From Rhizobium sp. Root1334 (GTDB lineage Bacteria > Pseudomonadota > Alphaproteobacteria > Rhizobiales > Rhizobiaceae): a stretch of DNA of 64,000 nucleotides. The notes under the pieces were generated by a model. It had not been told where the DNA came from. It worked only from the letters and a program-made list of their open reading frames with translations, and searched no databases. Positions 35,348-43,089 of the stretch are shown in pieces. Location of the stretch: NCBI RefSeq assembly GCF_001426665.1, contig NZ_LMEY01000031.1:63964-127963 (forward strand), written 5' to 3'. Position 1 is the stretch's first letter. The number at the start of each line of letters is the position of its first letter. The position numbers and the translations under genes are program-made.

Positions 35348-36130
35348 TCACAATGCAGCAGCGCTTTGCCAAATCACGTAGATGCTGACAGTGAAGATGA
35401 CCCAACGAAAAATAACGGCTAGTGCGGTGCGATGGCTGGCAAGATGGCCGGCCGCAATCGTCCCAACGATCCCCCCGCCCATGCCTCCGGCGATAAAGTA
35501 TCCGGCCATCAGCCAATCGACATAACCCGACAGGGCATAGTTCACCGCTGTCGTGAGCCCGAACGTGCCGACGGCGAACAGGGATGTGCCGACCGCGTTG
35601 ATGAGAGGCATTCGGGTCGATAGCAGCAGCCCAGGCACAATCAGAAACCCGCCTCCGATGCCAAAGAACCCGGAACCGAACCCAGTTGCGAGCGCGACCG
35701 CACCAGTTTTGCCCTGCGTTTGTATTGTCAACGAACGAGCGGTGATGTCCGCTTGGTTCTGCACATTGCGCATTGCAAAGCTGACGAACATCATCAACAG
35801 GCCAAAGGCGAACAACAGGCTCTGGCCGTTCACGAATTTACCGAAGCTAGAACCGAGATAGGCGCCGAGGGCGCCGGCAAATGCAAAGATCAGTGCGCAG
35901 CGCCACCAGACATGGCCCTTGATCGCGTGGCCGATCAGATTGAGGTAGGCGTTAACCGAGACGCAAAGCGCCCCGGTTCCGATCGCCGTATGAACGTCGC
36001 GGATGCCAACCACATAGACGAGGAGTGGCGTCGCTAATATCGACCCGCCGCCTCCGATCAGACCCAGCACGCAGCCAATCAGCGATCCGGAAGCGATTGC
36101 GAGAAGGACCTGGTGGAGCGAACCGTCCAA
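35348..36130 (-). CDS. Sulfite exporter TauE/SafE-family permease
   Basis: 260 residues from TTG 36130, which has GGGGAGC 8 bp upstream and follows the MBL gene stop by 4 bp; an ATG at 36166 is also possible but would overlap that gene. Eight or so membrane segments and the GLIGGGGSILATPLL motif (and its repeat FFGIGGGFLIVPGLL) are the TauE family signature. Members export sulfite, sulfoacetate or related anions. Its place behind a persulfide-dioxygenase-like gene suggests sulfite as cargo. Confidence 0.88.
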   Translation of the reverse strand: MDGSLHQVLLAIASGSLIGCVLGLIGGGGSILATPLLVYVVGIRDVHTAIGTGALCVSVNAYLNLIGHAIKGHVWWRCALIFAFAGALGAYLGSSFGKFVNGQSLLFAFGLLMMFVSFAMRNVQNQADITARSLTIQTQGKTGAVALATGFGSGFFGIGGGFLIVPGLLLSTRMPLINAVGTSLFAVGTFGLTTAVNYALSGYVDWLMAGYFIAGGMGGGIVGTIAAGHLASHRTALAVIFRWVIFTVSIYVIWQSAAAL

Positions 36131-36134
36131 GTGG

Positions 36135-37013
36135 TCAAGCTCCCCATACCGACCCGGGAAGGGCATCGAGCGGGATCTTCAAGTAACGCCGGCCGTTCTC
36201 CTCGCAGGCAGGCAGTTCTCCGCCGCGAATATTGATCTGCAGCGCATGCAGTATGAGCTTAGGCATTGGCAAGGTTGCATCACGCGCCTCGCGCAGTCTG
36301 ACAAAGTCCGTCATGGACCGGCCTGCGACATGGGGATTGCTAGCCTTCTGCTCGGCGATAGAGCTTTCCCAAAGCGCCTCACGCCCGCCTGGCCGATAGT
36401 CATGGCCAGTGAACAACCGGGTTTCCTCGGGCAGGTTCAGGATATCGTTGATCGATTTCCAAAGATCGGTGGCGTTGCCGCCGGGGAAATCCGCGCGCGC
36501 GGAACCGCTATCGGGCATGAAGAGCGTGTCGTGGATGAAGGCGGCGTCGCCAATCAGATAAGTGATCGAGGCCAGCGTATGCCCCGGCGAATGCATCACT
36601 CGAACGTCGAGATCACCGATCTTGAAGGTTTCTGCGCCGGCAAACAGACGATCCCATTGCGACCCGTCGCAGGCGAAATCCGGCCAGTTATAGATCTGCG
36701 CCCAGATTTTCTGCACGTCTCTGACATGCTCGCCGATCGCGGTGGGGGCACCGGTCTTGGCCTTCAGGTATCGCGCTGCGGAAAAATGATCCGCATGCGG
36801 ATGGGTATCCAGGATCCACACGACCTGAAGGCCGTGGCTACGAACGTGGTCGAGGATGGCGTCGGCGTTGGCGGTGGCCGTCGAGCCCGACTTCTCGTCG
36901 AAATCGAGAACCGGATCGATGATGGCGCACTGGCGGGTATTCGGACAGGCGACGACATACTGAATACTGCCGGTACGGGCATCGTAGAAGCCTTTGACCT
37001 CAGGCTGCAGCAT
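36135..37013 (-). CDS. Persulfide-dioxygenase/Blh-like MBL-fold protein
   Basis: 292-residue metallo-beta-lactamase-fold protein, starting at ATG 37013. The metal motif THPHADH is intact, with later ligands in HSPGHT, DTLFMPDSGSARADFPGG and LFTGHDY. This DTLF...GSARxDF pattern is that of ETHE1/Blh persulfide dioxygenases, which oxidise glutathione persulfide to sulfite with a mononuclear iron. The rhodanese domain of BigR-type Blh is absent. It overlaps the aminotransferase-type gene upstream by 14 bp and precedes TauE by 4 bp: an operon. Confidence 0.86.
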   Translation of the reverse strand: MLQPEVKGFYDARTGSIQYVVACPNTRQCAIIDPVLDFDEKSGSTATANADAILDHVRSHGLQVVWILDTHPHADHFSAARYLKAKTGAPTAIGEHVRDVQKIWAQIYNWPDFACDGSQWDRLFAGAETFKIGDLDVRVMHSPGHTLASITYLIGDAAFIHDTLFMPDSGSARADFPGGNATDLWKSINDILNLPEETRLFTGHDYRPGGREALWESSIAEQKASNPHVAGRSMTDFVRLREARDATLPMPKLILHALQINIRGGELPACEENGRRYLKIPLDALPGSVWGA

Positions 37014-38496
37014 GAACGGAGCCTTTCCTGACTTCTGCTCGCGGAGAGAAGATCGCCCGGCTAGGATCGACATCGTAGTCGGCCTCGAAATCCGCAGCAT
37101 CCATGGAGATCTGCGCGACCGAATCGAGAATGAACTGCACCTTGTCGTCTGGCAGCAGAACGCTGAAGTTCAGCCGAATGAACCCCGGCTTTTCGATTTC
37201 ATCACCGGACAGGATGGCCTGACGGATAGTCTCGGACTGTTCGTAGTCGATCGACAGCAGCCGATGCACGTAAGGGCCGGCACAGGCACAGCCGCCGCGG
37301 GCCTGGATGCCGAACCGGTCGCTCAGCATGCGGGTCACCAGTTGCTGGTGGACATGGCCCCCCTTGCTGTTCTTCACACGGAAGGAAAAGATCGGCAGCC
37401 GATCCGGCTCCACGAGACCGAGAATTTCCAGTTGCGGCAGGCCTTTCCAGGCATCGAACGCGCGCTGCGCCAGTTCGCGGTTGCGCGCGGTCATGGCTTC
37501 GGCACCGATTGCCTCCTTGACGATGAAGGCAAGTGCTGCACGGATATCGCCGACGACATTCGGCGTGCCTGCCTCTTCGCGGGATTCAACGCTGTCGGAA
37601 TAATCATGCGTCTGTGGCGAGACGAACTTGACCGTTCCACCGCCCGGCCACGAGGGTTTGTCAGTTGCCAGGCTGTCGCGGCGAAGGATCAGGATGCCCG
37701 AGGCACCTGGGCCGCCGATGAACTTGTGCGGCGAGACCACGATCGCATCGATCTCGGCGCCGGGTGCCGGCGTCATGGAAATCGGCAGGTAGGGACCGGC
37801 GCCGGCATAGTCCCAGATCATCCTGGCACCCGCGGCCTTGACCATCGCAGTGATCGCCGCGACATCACTGATGATGCCAGTGATGTTGGAGGCCGCAGAC
37901 AGGCTGCAGATGGTCAGATCCGCGCCAGTGTCCTCAAGTGCAGCCTTTAGAAGCGACAGATCAGGACCGCCCTGCGGATGCTCGGCGATTTCGATGATCT
38001 CCGCGCCGCTTTCGCGCCAGGGCAGGATGTTTGAGTGGTGTTCGTAAGGGCCGATAATGACGCGGGCATGTTTGCCAGCCGCAACCATCGCGGTGACACC
38101 GAACAGTTTGACTAGGCGGTTGATACCCGCGGTCGCGCCGGAGCCGGTAAAGATCACCGCATGCTGGTCCGTCGAACCACAGAGTTCACCGATCAGTGCG
38201 CGTGCTTGCCGACGCATACGGGTCATGAAGCCACCGCAATAGGACGCTTCCGTATGGCTATTGGCGTAATAGGGGAGCACTTCCTCAAGCACGAAGCTCT
38301 CGATCTGGTGAAGCGCTCGACCCGATGCGACATAGTCGGCATAGACCAGCGGCTTGTCACCATAAGGCCCGCAAACCCTCGCCTTCGCGCCAACGAGACC
38401 ATCGCGCAACTCGGCAATAACGTCCGCAACATTCAGGCTTTGACGAAACCTCGTCAGAGGAGAGCTCTGTTTCGGCACGGGTTGAGCAAGGTCCAC
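37000..38496 (-). CDS. Class V aminotransferase / cysteine-desulfurase-like PLP enzyme
   Basis: 498 residues of fold-type I. The PLP lysine is in VVSPHKFIGG, the pattern of NifS/SufS desulfurases, and the phosphate and ring contacts GSGATAGINRL and YEHHSNILPW fit. A C-terminal RGGCACAGPY stretch lies where SufS-type enzymes carry the catalytic cysteine. It is longer than SufS (about 400) by about 35 residues at the N terminus and 60 at the C terminus. With a persulfide dioxygenase and a sulfite exporter following, it probably mobilises sulfur from cysteine or a related thiol for disposal, not Fe-S assembly. The gene is divergent from an Lrp regulator. Confidence 0.82.
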   Translation of the reverse strand: MDLAQPVPKQSSPLTRFRQSLNVADVIAELRDGLVGAKARVCGPYGDKPLVYADYVASGRALHQIESFVLEEVLPYYANSHTEASYCGGFMTRMRRQARALIGELCGSTDQHAVIFTGSGATAGINRLVKLFGVTAMVAAGKHARVIIGPYEHHSNILPWRESGAEIIEIAEHPQGGPDLSLLKAALEDTGADLTICSLSAASNITGIISDVAAITAMVKAAGARMIWDYAGAGPYLPISMTPAPGAEIDAIVVSPHKFIGGPGASGILILRRDSLATDKPSWPGGGTVKFVSPQTHDYSDSVESREEAGTPNVVGDIRAALAFIVKEAIGAEAMTARNRELAQRAFDAWKGLPQLEILGLVEPDRLPIFSFRVKNSKGGHVHQQLVTRMLSDRFGIQARGGCACAGPYVHRLLSIDYEQSETIRQAILSGDEIEKPGFIRLNFSVLLPDDKVQFILDSVAQISMDAADFEADYDVDPSRAIFSPRAEVRKGSVHAAA

Positions 38497-38527
38497 GGTG
38501 ATCTCCTGACATCAATCTATTGACGCA

Positions 38528-38578
38528 GATCGTATCCTGCTCCACGATCAAATAAGTCACCTATTTTTTGCCTATTTT
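38528..38578. promoter_or_regulatory. Candidate Lrp-type regulatory region
   Basis: In the 99-bp divergent gap between the desulfurase-like gene and lrp are an inverted repeat GATCGT (38528-38533)/ACGATC (38544-38549) and a direct repeat of CCTATTTT (38560-38567 and 38571-38578), 11 bp apart. AT-rich phased sites of this kind suit an Lrp/AsnC protein. Inferred. Confidence 0.4.
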
Positions 38579-38595
38579 ACGAGAGAACGTGTCAT

Positions 38596-39078
38596 ATGAG
38601 CGGTGAATCATTCAAAATAGATGATTTTGATATGAAGATTTTGTCCGCCATGCAAAGCAATGCCAGCCTGTCGCAGCGTGACCTCGCCGACAAGGTCGGT
38701 ATGTCCCAAAATGCGTGCTGGCGCCGCCTGCAGCGCCTTCACGCATCCGGTCTCATCCGCGGCACGCATAGTGAGATCGATCTGAAGGCTCTCGGGCTCG
38801 ACCTGACCGTTTTTGTGATGATCCGCACCCGCCACCATTCAAAGGAATGGATCGATGGTTTTCGCGCCCATGTGGAACGCCTGCCTGAGGTGATCGACTT
38901 CTACCGGATCGGCGGTGACTGGGACTACCTGATCAAGGTCGTGACCCGCGGCATGTCGGGATATGACGCTTTTTACCAGAAACTCATCACGAACTTCGAT
39001 CTTGCCACTGTCACCGGCTTCTTTTCGATGGAAGCGATCATCAACAATCGCCCGGCCGATTTAAGCCGACTTCGTTAA
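38596..39078 (+). CDS. Lrp/AsnC-family transcriptional regulator
   Basis: 160 residues: N-terminal helix-turn-helix (about 8-60; NASLSQRDLADKVGMSQNAC) and C-terminal RAM ligand domain (about 70-150). The family usually senses an amino acid. It is divergent from the desulfurase/persulfide/TauE operon, the standard layout for a dedicated regulator, and may respond to cysteine like the known cysteine-sensing Lrp members. That ligand is inference. Confidence 0.9.
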   Translation: MSGESFKIDDFDMKILSAMQSNASLSQRDLADKVGMSQNACWRRLQRLHASGLIRGTHSEIDLKALGLDLTVFVMIRTRHHSKEWIDGFRAHVERLPEVIDFYRIGGDWDYLIKVVTRGMSGYDAFYQKLITNFDLATVTGFFSMEAIINNRPADLSRLR

Positions 39079-39439
39079 AGGTTGGCGCTGCCTTAACTTG
39101 TCGCAATTCGCGGTGAGGATTTACATCCGCGTTTCAGGCAGCGATCGGCCATAAATCCCCGGGAATCAAGCCGATTCCGAGCAGAAACCTTCTGCAATCG
39201 ACCGCCCGTTGTCAGCGACAAACTCCCTCTGCTCTTCGGGGAAGACTCTCGCTCAATTCACAAATTTCCGAAACATTCGCAGATGTGACCCGCCGAAATG
39301 TTATCTCTGCATTGCCTACGGAGATCCATATTAAAATTTCCTAAAATGTTGATAACGCTGGCAATTTCGTCTCTCTATCAAATGCTCGGATGGCTCGTAT
39401 GTTCGCCACGTATGCACCTGCCTCTCACGTAGATCTCAA
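39079..39439. other. Intergenic gap without a gene
   Basis: About 360 bp after lrp with no convincing frame, RNA gene or hairpin recognised. It becomes A+T rich towards 39330 and likely carries the LacI operon promoter upstream of the operators. Confidence 0.45.
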
Positions 39440-39474
39440 AATAAAAACGATTTTATTCTTGTTGAAAACGTTTT
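39440..39474 (+). promoter_or_regulatory. Tandem LacI-type operators
   Basis: AATAAAAACGATTTTATT (39440-39457; 7-bp arms) and AAAACGTTTT (39465-39474; perfect palindrome) share the AAAACG half-site with central CG typical of LacI-family operators. Their centres are 21 bp apart, two helical turns, so repressors would bind on the same face. They lie 50 bp before the LacI start, so autoregulation and control of the downstream operon are likely. Confidence 0.65.
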
Positions 39475-39524
39475 TATTGCCTGATACGAGTCCCGTCATC
39501 AGGTCGGCGAGCTGGGAGGCATGC

Positions 39525-40586
39525 ATGGCAGAAACTGAATCAGCGCGCCGTACACCGCCGACCATCAAGACGCTGGCCGATCTCACCGGCTATTCCATCG
39601 CCACCATTTCCAAAGCACTCAGGGACTCGCCCGTCGTTGCTCAGGCAACCAAGGATGCGATCTTCAAGGCGGCACAGGAGGTCGGCTATCAGGCCAATGC
39701 CCGCGGCATGGCGCTTCGAACCGGCAAGACCTATCAGGCGGCGGTGCTGATGCCGGTGACCGCGGTGCGCGAGTATGAATGGGACGGTGTCGAATACACC
39801 CAGATCCTCAGCGGCATCAGCCAGGCGCTGGAAGGGTCCGACTATCGCATCTCCGTTCATGTCATCCGTGACACCCAGGATGGCTGCGACATGGCGCGCC
39901 GGATCATGGATCAGGGCCTTGCCGATGGTATCATCTTTTCCGGTATCCTCGCCGACGATCCGCGCATCGATCTTCTGGTCGAAAGCGGCTTTCCCTTCGT
40001 GTCGCTCGGCCGCTGCCGCAAGCCGCTCACCTACGCGCATGTCGATATCGACAATGAATGGGCAGCCTTTGCCGCCACGGAACGGCTGATTGCCGGCGGT
40101 CATCACCGCATCGCGCTGATCAACCCTCAGCGCCCCCTCTCCTACGCGATGGACAGGATCGACGGTTTTTCCCGCGCATTTGCGCAAGCCCGGCTTCAGA
40201 CACCGGCGGACCTGATCGCCGAAGGGGACCTGTCGACCCGCTTTGGCCGCGAAAGTGCGCTTGACCTGCTGCAGCGGCCGGAACCGCCGACAGCCTTCAT
40301 CTGCATCAACGAATCCACGACGCTTGGCGTACTCTCGGGGCTTGGCAGCCTCGGGTTACAGGCGGGCACCGATATCGACGTCATCGCTTACGACGATATC
40401 AATGTCAGCGCCTATTTCACGCCGCCGATCACGACCTTTTACCAACCCATCGAAGTCCTCGGCAGGACGCTCGGAGAATTCCTGTTGCAGCGGATGGCGG
40501 GAGGAGATCCGCAGACGCTGAAACAGGTTTTCAGGCCAACCCTGATCGAAAGGCAACCCGACAATCTCGGCGCGCGCCCGGCCTGA
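39525..40586 (+). CDS. LacI-family transcriptional regulator
   Basis: 353 residues from ATG 39525 (GGGAGG upstream); a longer frame from 39390 crosses the operators and is rejected. The DNA-binding domain TIKTLADLTGYSIATISKAL is at about 13-32 and is followed by the hinge and the sugar-binding-like core. First gene of a cluster with binding protein, permease, GH1 glycosidase and SDR, 29 bp before the next gene. It probably responds to the imported sugar or glycoside and represses through the operators upstream. Confidence 0.9.
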   Translation: MAETESARRTPPTIKTLADLTGYSIATISKALRDSPVVAQATKDAIFKAAQEVGYQANARGMALRTGKTYQAAVLMPVTAVREYEWDGVEYTQILSGISQALEGSDYRISVHVIRDTQDGCDMARRIMDQGLADGIIFSGILADDPRIDLLVESGFPFVSLGRCRKPLTYAHVDIDNEWAAFAATERLIAGGHHRIALINPQRPLSYAMDRIDGFSRAFAQARLQTPADLIAEGDLSTRFGRESALDLLQRPEPPTAFICINESTTLGVLSGLGSLGLQAGTDIDVIAYDDINVSAYFTPPITTFYQPIEVLGRTLGEFLLQRMAGGDPQTLKQVFRPTLIERQPDNLGARPA

Positions 40587-40615
40587 CACCCATTCACAAA
40601 CGGAGGAGAACGAAC

Positions 40616-41362
40616 GTGAAGACATATCTGATTGCCCTTGCCATGGCAGCACTTGCGGCCGGCGTTTCGCATGCAGCCGATCTCGGCGGCAAGCTTCTGA
40701 AGGTCGGTTCCGACACAACCTCGCCGCCGATGGAAAGCATCGATCCGGCCAGCGGCCAGATCGTCGGCTTCGACGTCGATGTGGTCAATGCCATCTGCGC
40801 CAAGATCAACTGCCAGGCCGAGTTCGTCACCACCGGCTGGGACGGCATCTTCGCGGCACTCGATCAGGGCAGCTTCGATCTCGTCGCCTCCGGCGTTTCG
40901 ATCACCGACGAACGCAAGAAGGCGATGGACTTTTCCGACCCCTATATCGTCAACAGTCAGGCCGTGCTGATGCGCGTCGCCGACCAAGGAATTTCACTGG
41001 ATGACTTCAAGTCGCAGGGCAAGAAGCTCTCGGCGCAGGCCAATACGACAGACGCACAGGTTGCCGAAGGCATCGTGGGCAAGGAAAACGTCGCCGCATA
41101 CGATAGCTTCTCAGCCTCCGTCATCGCCCTGAAGAACAAGGATGTCGACGGCGTCGTCATCAATGGCGCCAACGCTGCGGCCTATGAGCGCGAGTTTGCC
41201 GGCGAACTTGTCGTCGCCATCAAGGATCTGCAGTCCGACCCGCTCGGCCTCGTCTTCCGCAAGGACGACGCCAACATCGCCGCCTTTAATGAAGGCCTGA
41301 AGGCGATCAAGGACGACGGCACGCTCGATCAGCTGATCGGCAAATACTGGGGCCTCAAGTAA
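40616..41362 (+). CDS. ABC transporter solute-binding protein (family 3)
   Basis: 248-residue binding protein starting at GTG 40616 behind GGAGGAG. The signal peptide ends near VSHAADLGG. The mature protein follows the amino-acid-type pattern: DTTSPPMESIDP, VGFDVDVVNAICAKINC, DLVASGVSITDERKKAMDFS. The class mainly binds amino acids and opines, which is odd beside a GH1 glycosidase and a LacI regulator; a glycosylated amine, amino sugar or opine-like glycoside would fit both. It is followed by a strong hairpin. Confidence 0.9.
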   Translation: MKTYLIALAMAALAAGVSHAADLGGKLLKVGSDTTSPPMESIDPASGQIVGFDVDVVNAICAKINCQAEFVTTGWDGIFAALDQGSFDLVASGVSITDERKKAMDFSDPYIVNSQAVLMRVADQGISLDDFKSQGKKLSAQANTTDAQVAEGIVGKENVAAYDSFSASVIALKNKDVDGVVINGANAAAYEREFAGELVVAIKDLQSDPLGLVFRKDDANIAAFNEGLKAIKDDGTLDQLIGKYWGLK

Positions 41363-41372
41363 GCCCGGCGAA

Positions 41373-41394
41373 CCCGGAGCGTTCGCGCTCCGGG
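41373..41394 (+). terminator. Intra-operon hairpin after the binding-protein gene
   Basis: CCCGGAGCG (41373-41381) pairs with CGCTCCGGG (41386-41394) around a TTCG tetraloop: a 9-bp GC-rich stem. It lies between the binding-protein stop and the permease start, where it probably protects the upstream mRNA or partly terminates. Confidence 0.7.
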
Positions 41395-41439
41395 AACCGC
41401 TCTCCAAAATGTTTCCGAACCACTCCTGCGGAGGAATGA

Positions 41440-43089
41440 ATGTCATTCCTGAAACGCGTGCGGCCCAGCAATCTCATCATCCTGACCGCGCTACCCTTCA
41501 TCATCTACCTGTTCACGTCCTCGGCAGATTATCAGCGCTCGCTGCGCGCCATCCTTGGCGTCGAGAATGGTTCGTCCGCCTTCGTGCCCGGTTTCCTGGC
41601 GTTGGCGATCGCCTTTTCGTCCGGCATTGCCCTGCTTGCCTTCTCGCGCGCCAAGTCAAACCGGCAGCAGCTGGCGCTCGGCTGCGCCGCGCTTAATCTG
41701 ATGGCGGCGGCAACAATTCTTGCCAGCGGCGCCATTCATCCGTTTGCCGCTTCGGTCGTTGCCAATGGCGTGGATTCCTTTACCTCGACACTCGTCGTCA
41801 AGGGTGTCACCCCCCGGCAGCTGACCGAGGCCGCCGATCTCACGCTGCGCCAGGTCGAAGCCATCCTCTACCCTGCCTATTTTATCCTGACGTTGATTGG
41901 CCTTGGCCTTTTCATCGCAGCACGGCACAAAGGCCCCGAGAACGGTCTGCGCCGCACCGGACGCTGGATTATCGGCCTGATCAATGGCGCTGGCGCCGCC
42001 GGTCTGTTCTTCTTCGCCCATATTGCCTTTGCCGCCGGGGTCGCCACGACCATTCGCGCCGCCGTTGCCGCCTATCTTCTCGCAGCACTGATGGGCTTGG
42101 TCTGGGTTGGACTGCTGCAACTGCATTACAAGAAGCGGACGGGCCAGCTGTTCACGGCCGCAACGCTGCTTCTGGCACTGGCAGCCACCTGGTTCCTCAC
42201 CCAGCCGCGCGACAGCTTCGTGCTGACCGGGACACTGACCGGCAAGGTCGCTATCGTCAGCAATACCCCGTCATCGCTGATCGGCGCCGTTCGCTATGGC
42301 CAGTATCCGGGCGGACCGGCGACCGAAACGCCGGTGAGAACCTTCCTCGGCCCCACCGAAGCGATCGCCGCGCTCGCAAAGAAAGAAGATGTCAGCGCGG
42401 CCCTTCTACCAGCTGCCTCAGTCCCAGCCGGCTCGCCCGTGCTCTGGCAGACGGAAACGCTGAACGACCGTGACCGCTCGACGGGCATCACTATCGCCGT
42501 GCTGGCGATCATTCTCGGCCTGCTCACCTTCGGCGGTTTTCTGCACAGAAGGCATCCATTGGCAATCGGCTCGGAATTCATCGTCGATACCATTCGCGGC
42601 ATCCCGATGCTGGTGATCGTGCTCTATGTCGGCCTGCCGCTCAGTGGTGCGCTGAAGGATGCGACGCAGGGTGTCGTCGATCCGCCGAACCTCGTGCGCG
42701 GTATCGTCGCCATGGCGGTCGCCTATTCCGCCTATCTTGCCGAAATCTTCCGCTCCGGCATCAACGCCATTCCCGCAGGCCAGGTGGAGGCCGCGTATAG
42801 TATCGGCCTTACCCGCTGGCAGGCGGCCCGTCTCGTCGTCCTGCCGCAGGCGTTCCGGATCATCATCCCGCCGCTCGGCAACGAGCTGATCGCCATTCTC
42901 AAGGACACCTCGCTCCTGTCCATCCTGTCGATCCGCGATATCACCCAGCGCATGCGCGAGTTCCAGTCGGCAAGTTTCCTGCCGTTTGCTCCCTACAACT
43001 CGGCTGCCATCTTCTACATCGTCCTGACGCTTGCCGCGGCAAGCCTCGTCAACACCATCGAGAGAAAATATGACGTCAAACATCGCTAA
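41440..43089 (+). CDS. ABC permease with large N-terminal membrane and soluble extension
   Basis: 549 residues, about twice the usual HisM-type permease. The C-terminal 215 form a standard domain (RGIPMLVIVLYVG, EAA loop QVEAAYSIGLTRWQAARLVV). The first 240 hold about six extra membrane segments. A soluble stretch at about 250-330 (VAIVSNTPSSLIGAVRYG, EAIAALAKKEDVSAALLPAA) looks like a fragment of a family 3 binding-protein lobe. No frameshift or stop separates the parts, so it is one fused product. Overlaps the GH1 start by 20 bp. No ATPase gene follows. Confidence 0.85.
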   Translation: MSFLKRVRPSNLIILTALPFIIYLFTSSADYQRSLRAILGVENGSSAFVPGFLALAIAFSSGIALLAFSRAKSNRQQLALGCAALNLMAAATILASGAIHPFAASVVANGVDSFTSTLVVKGVTPRQLTEAADLTLRQVEAILYPAYFILTLIGLGLFIAARHKGPENGLRRTGRWIIGLINGAGAAGLFFFAHIAFAAGVATTIRAAVAAYLLAALMGLVWVGLLQLHYKKRTGQLFTAATLLLALAATWFLTQPRDSFVLTGTLTGKVAIVSNTPSSLIGAVRYGQYPGGPATETPVRTFLGPTEAIAALAKKEDVSAALLPAASVPAGSPVLWQTETLNDRDRSTGITIAVLAIILGLLTFGGFLHRRHPLAIGSEFIVDTIRGIPMLVIVLYVGLPLSGALKDATQGVVDPPNLVRGIVAMAVAYSAYLAEIFRSGINAIPAGQVEAAYSIGLTRWQAARLVVLPQAFRIIIPPLGNELIAILKDTSLLSILSIRDITQRMREFQSASFLPFAPYNSAAIFYIVLTLAAASLVNTIERKYDVKHR

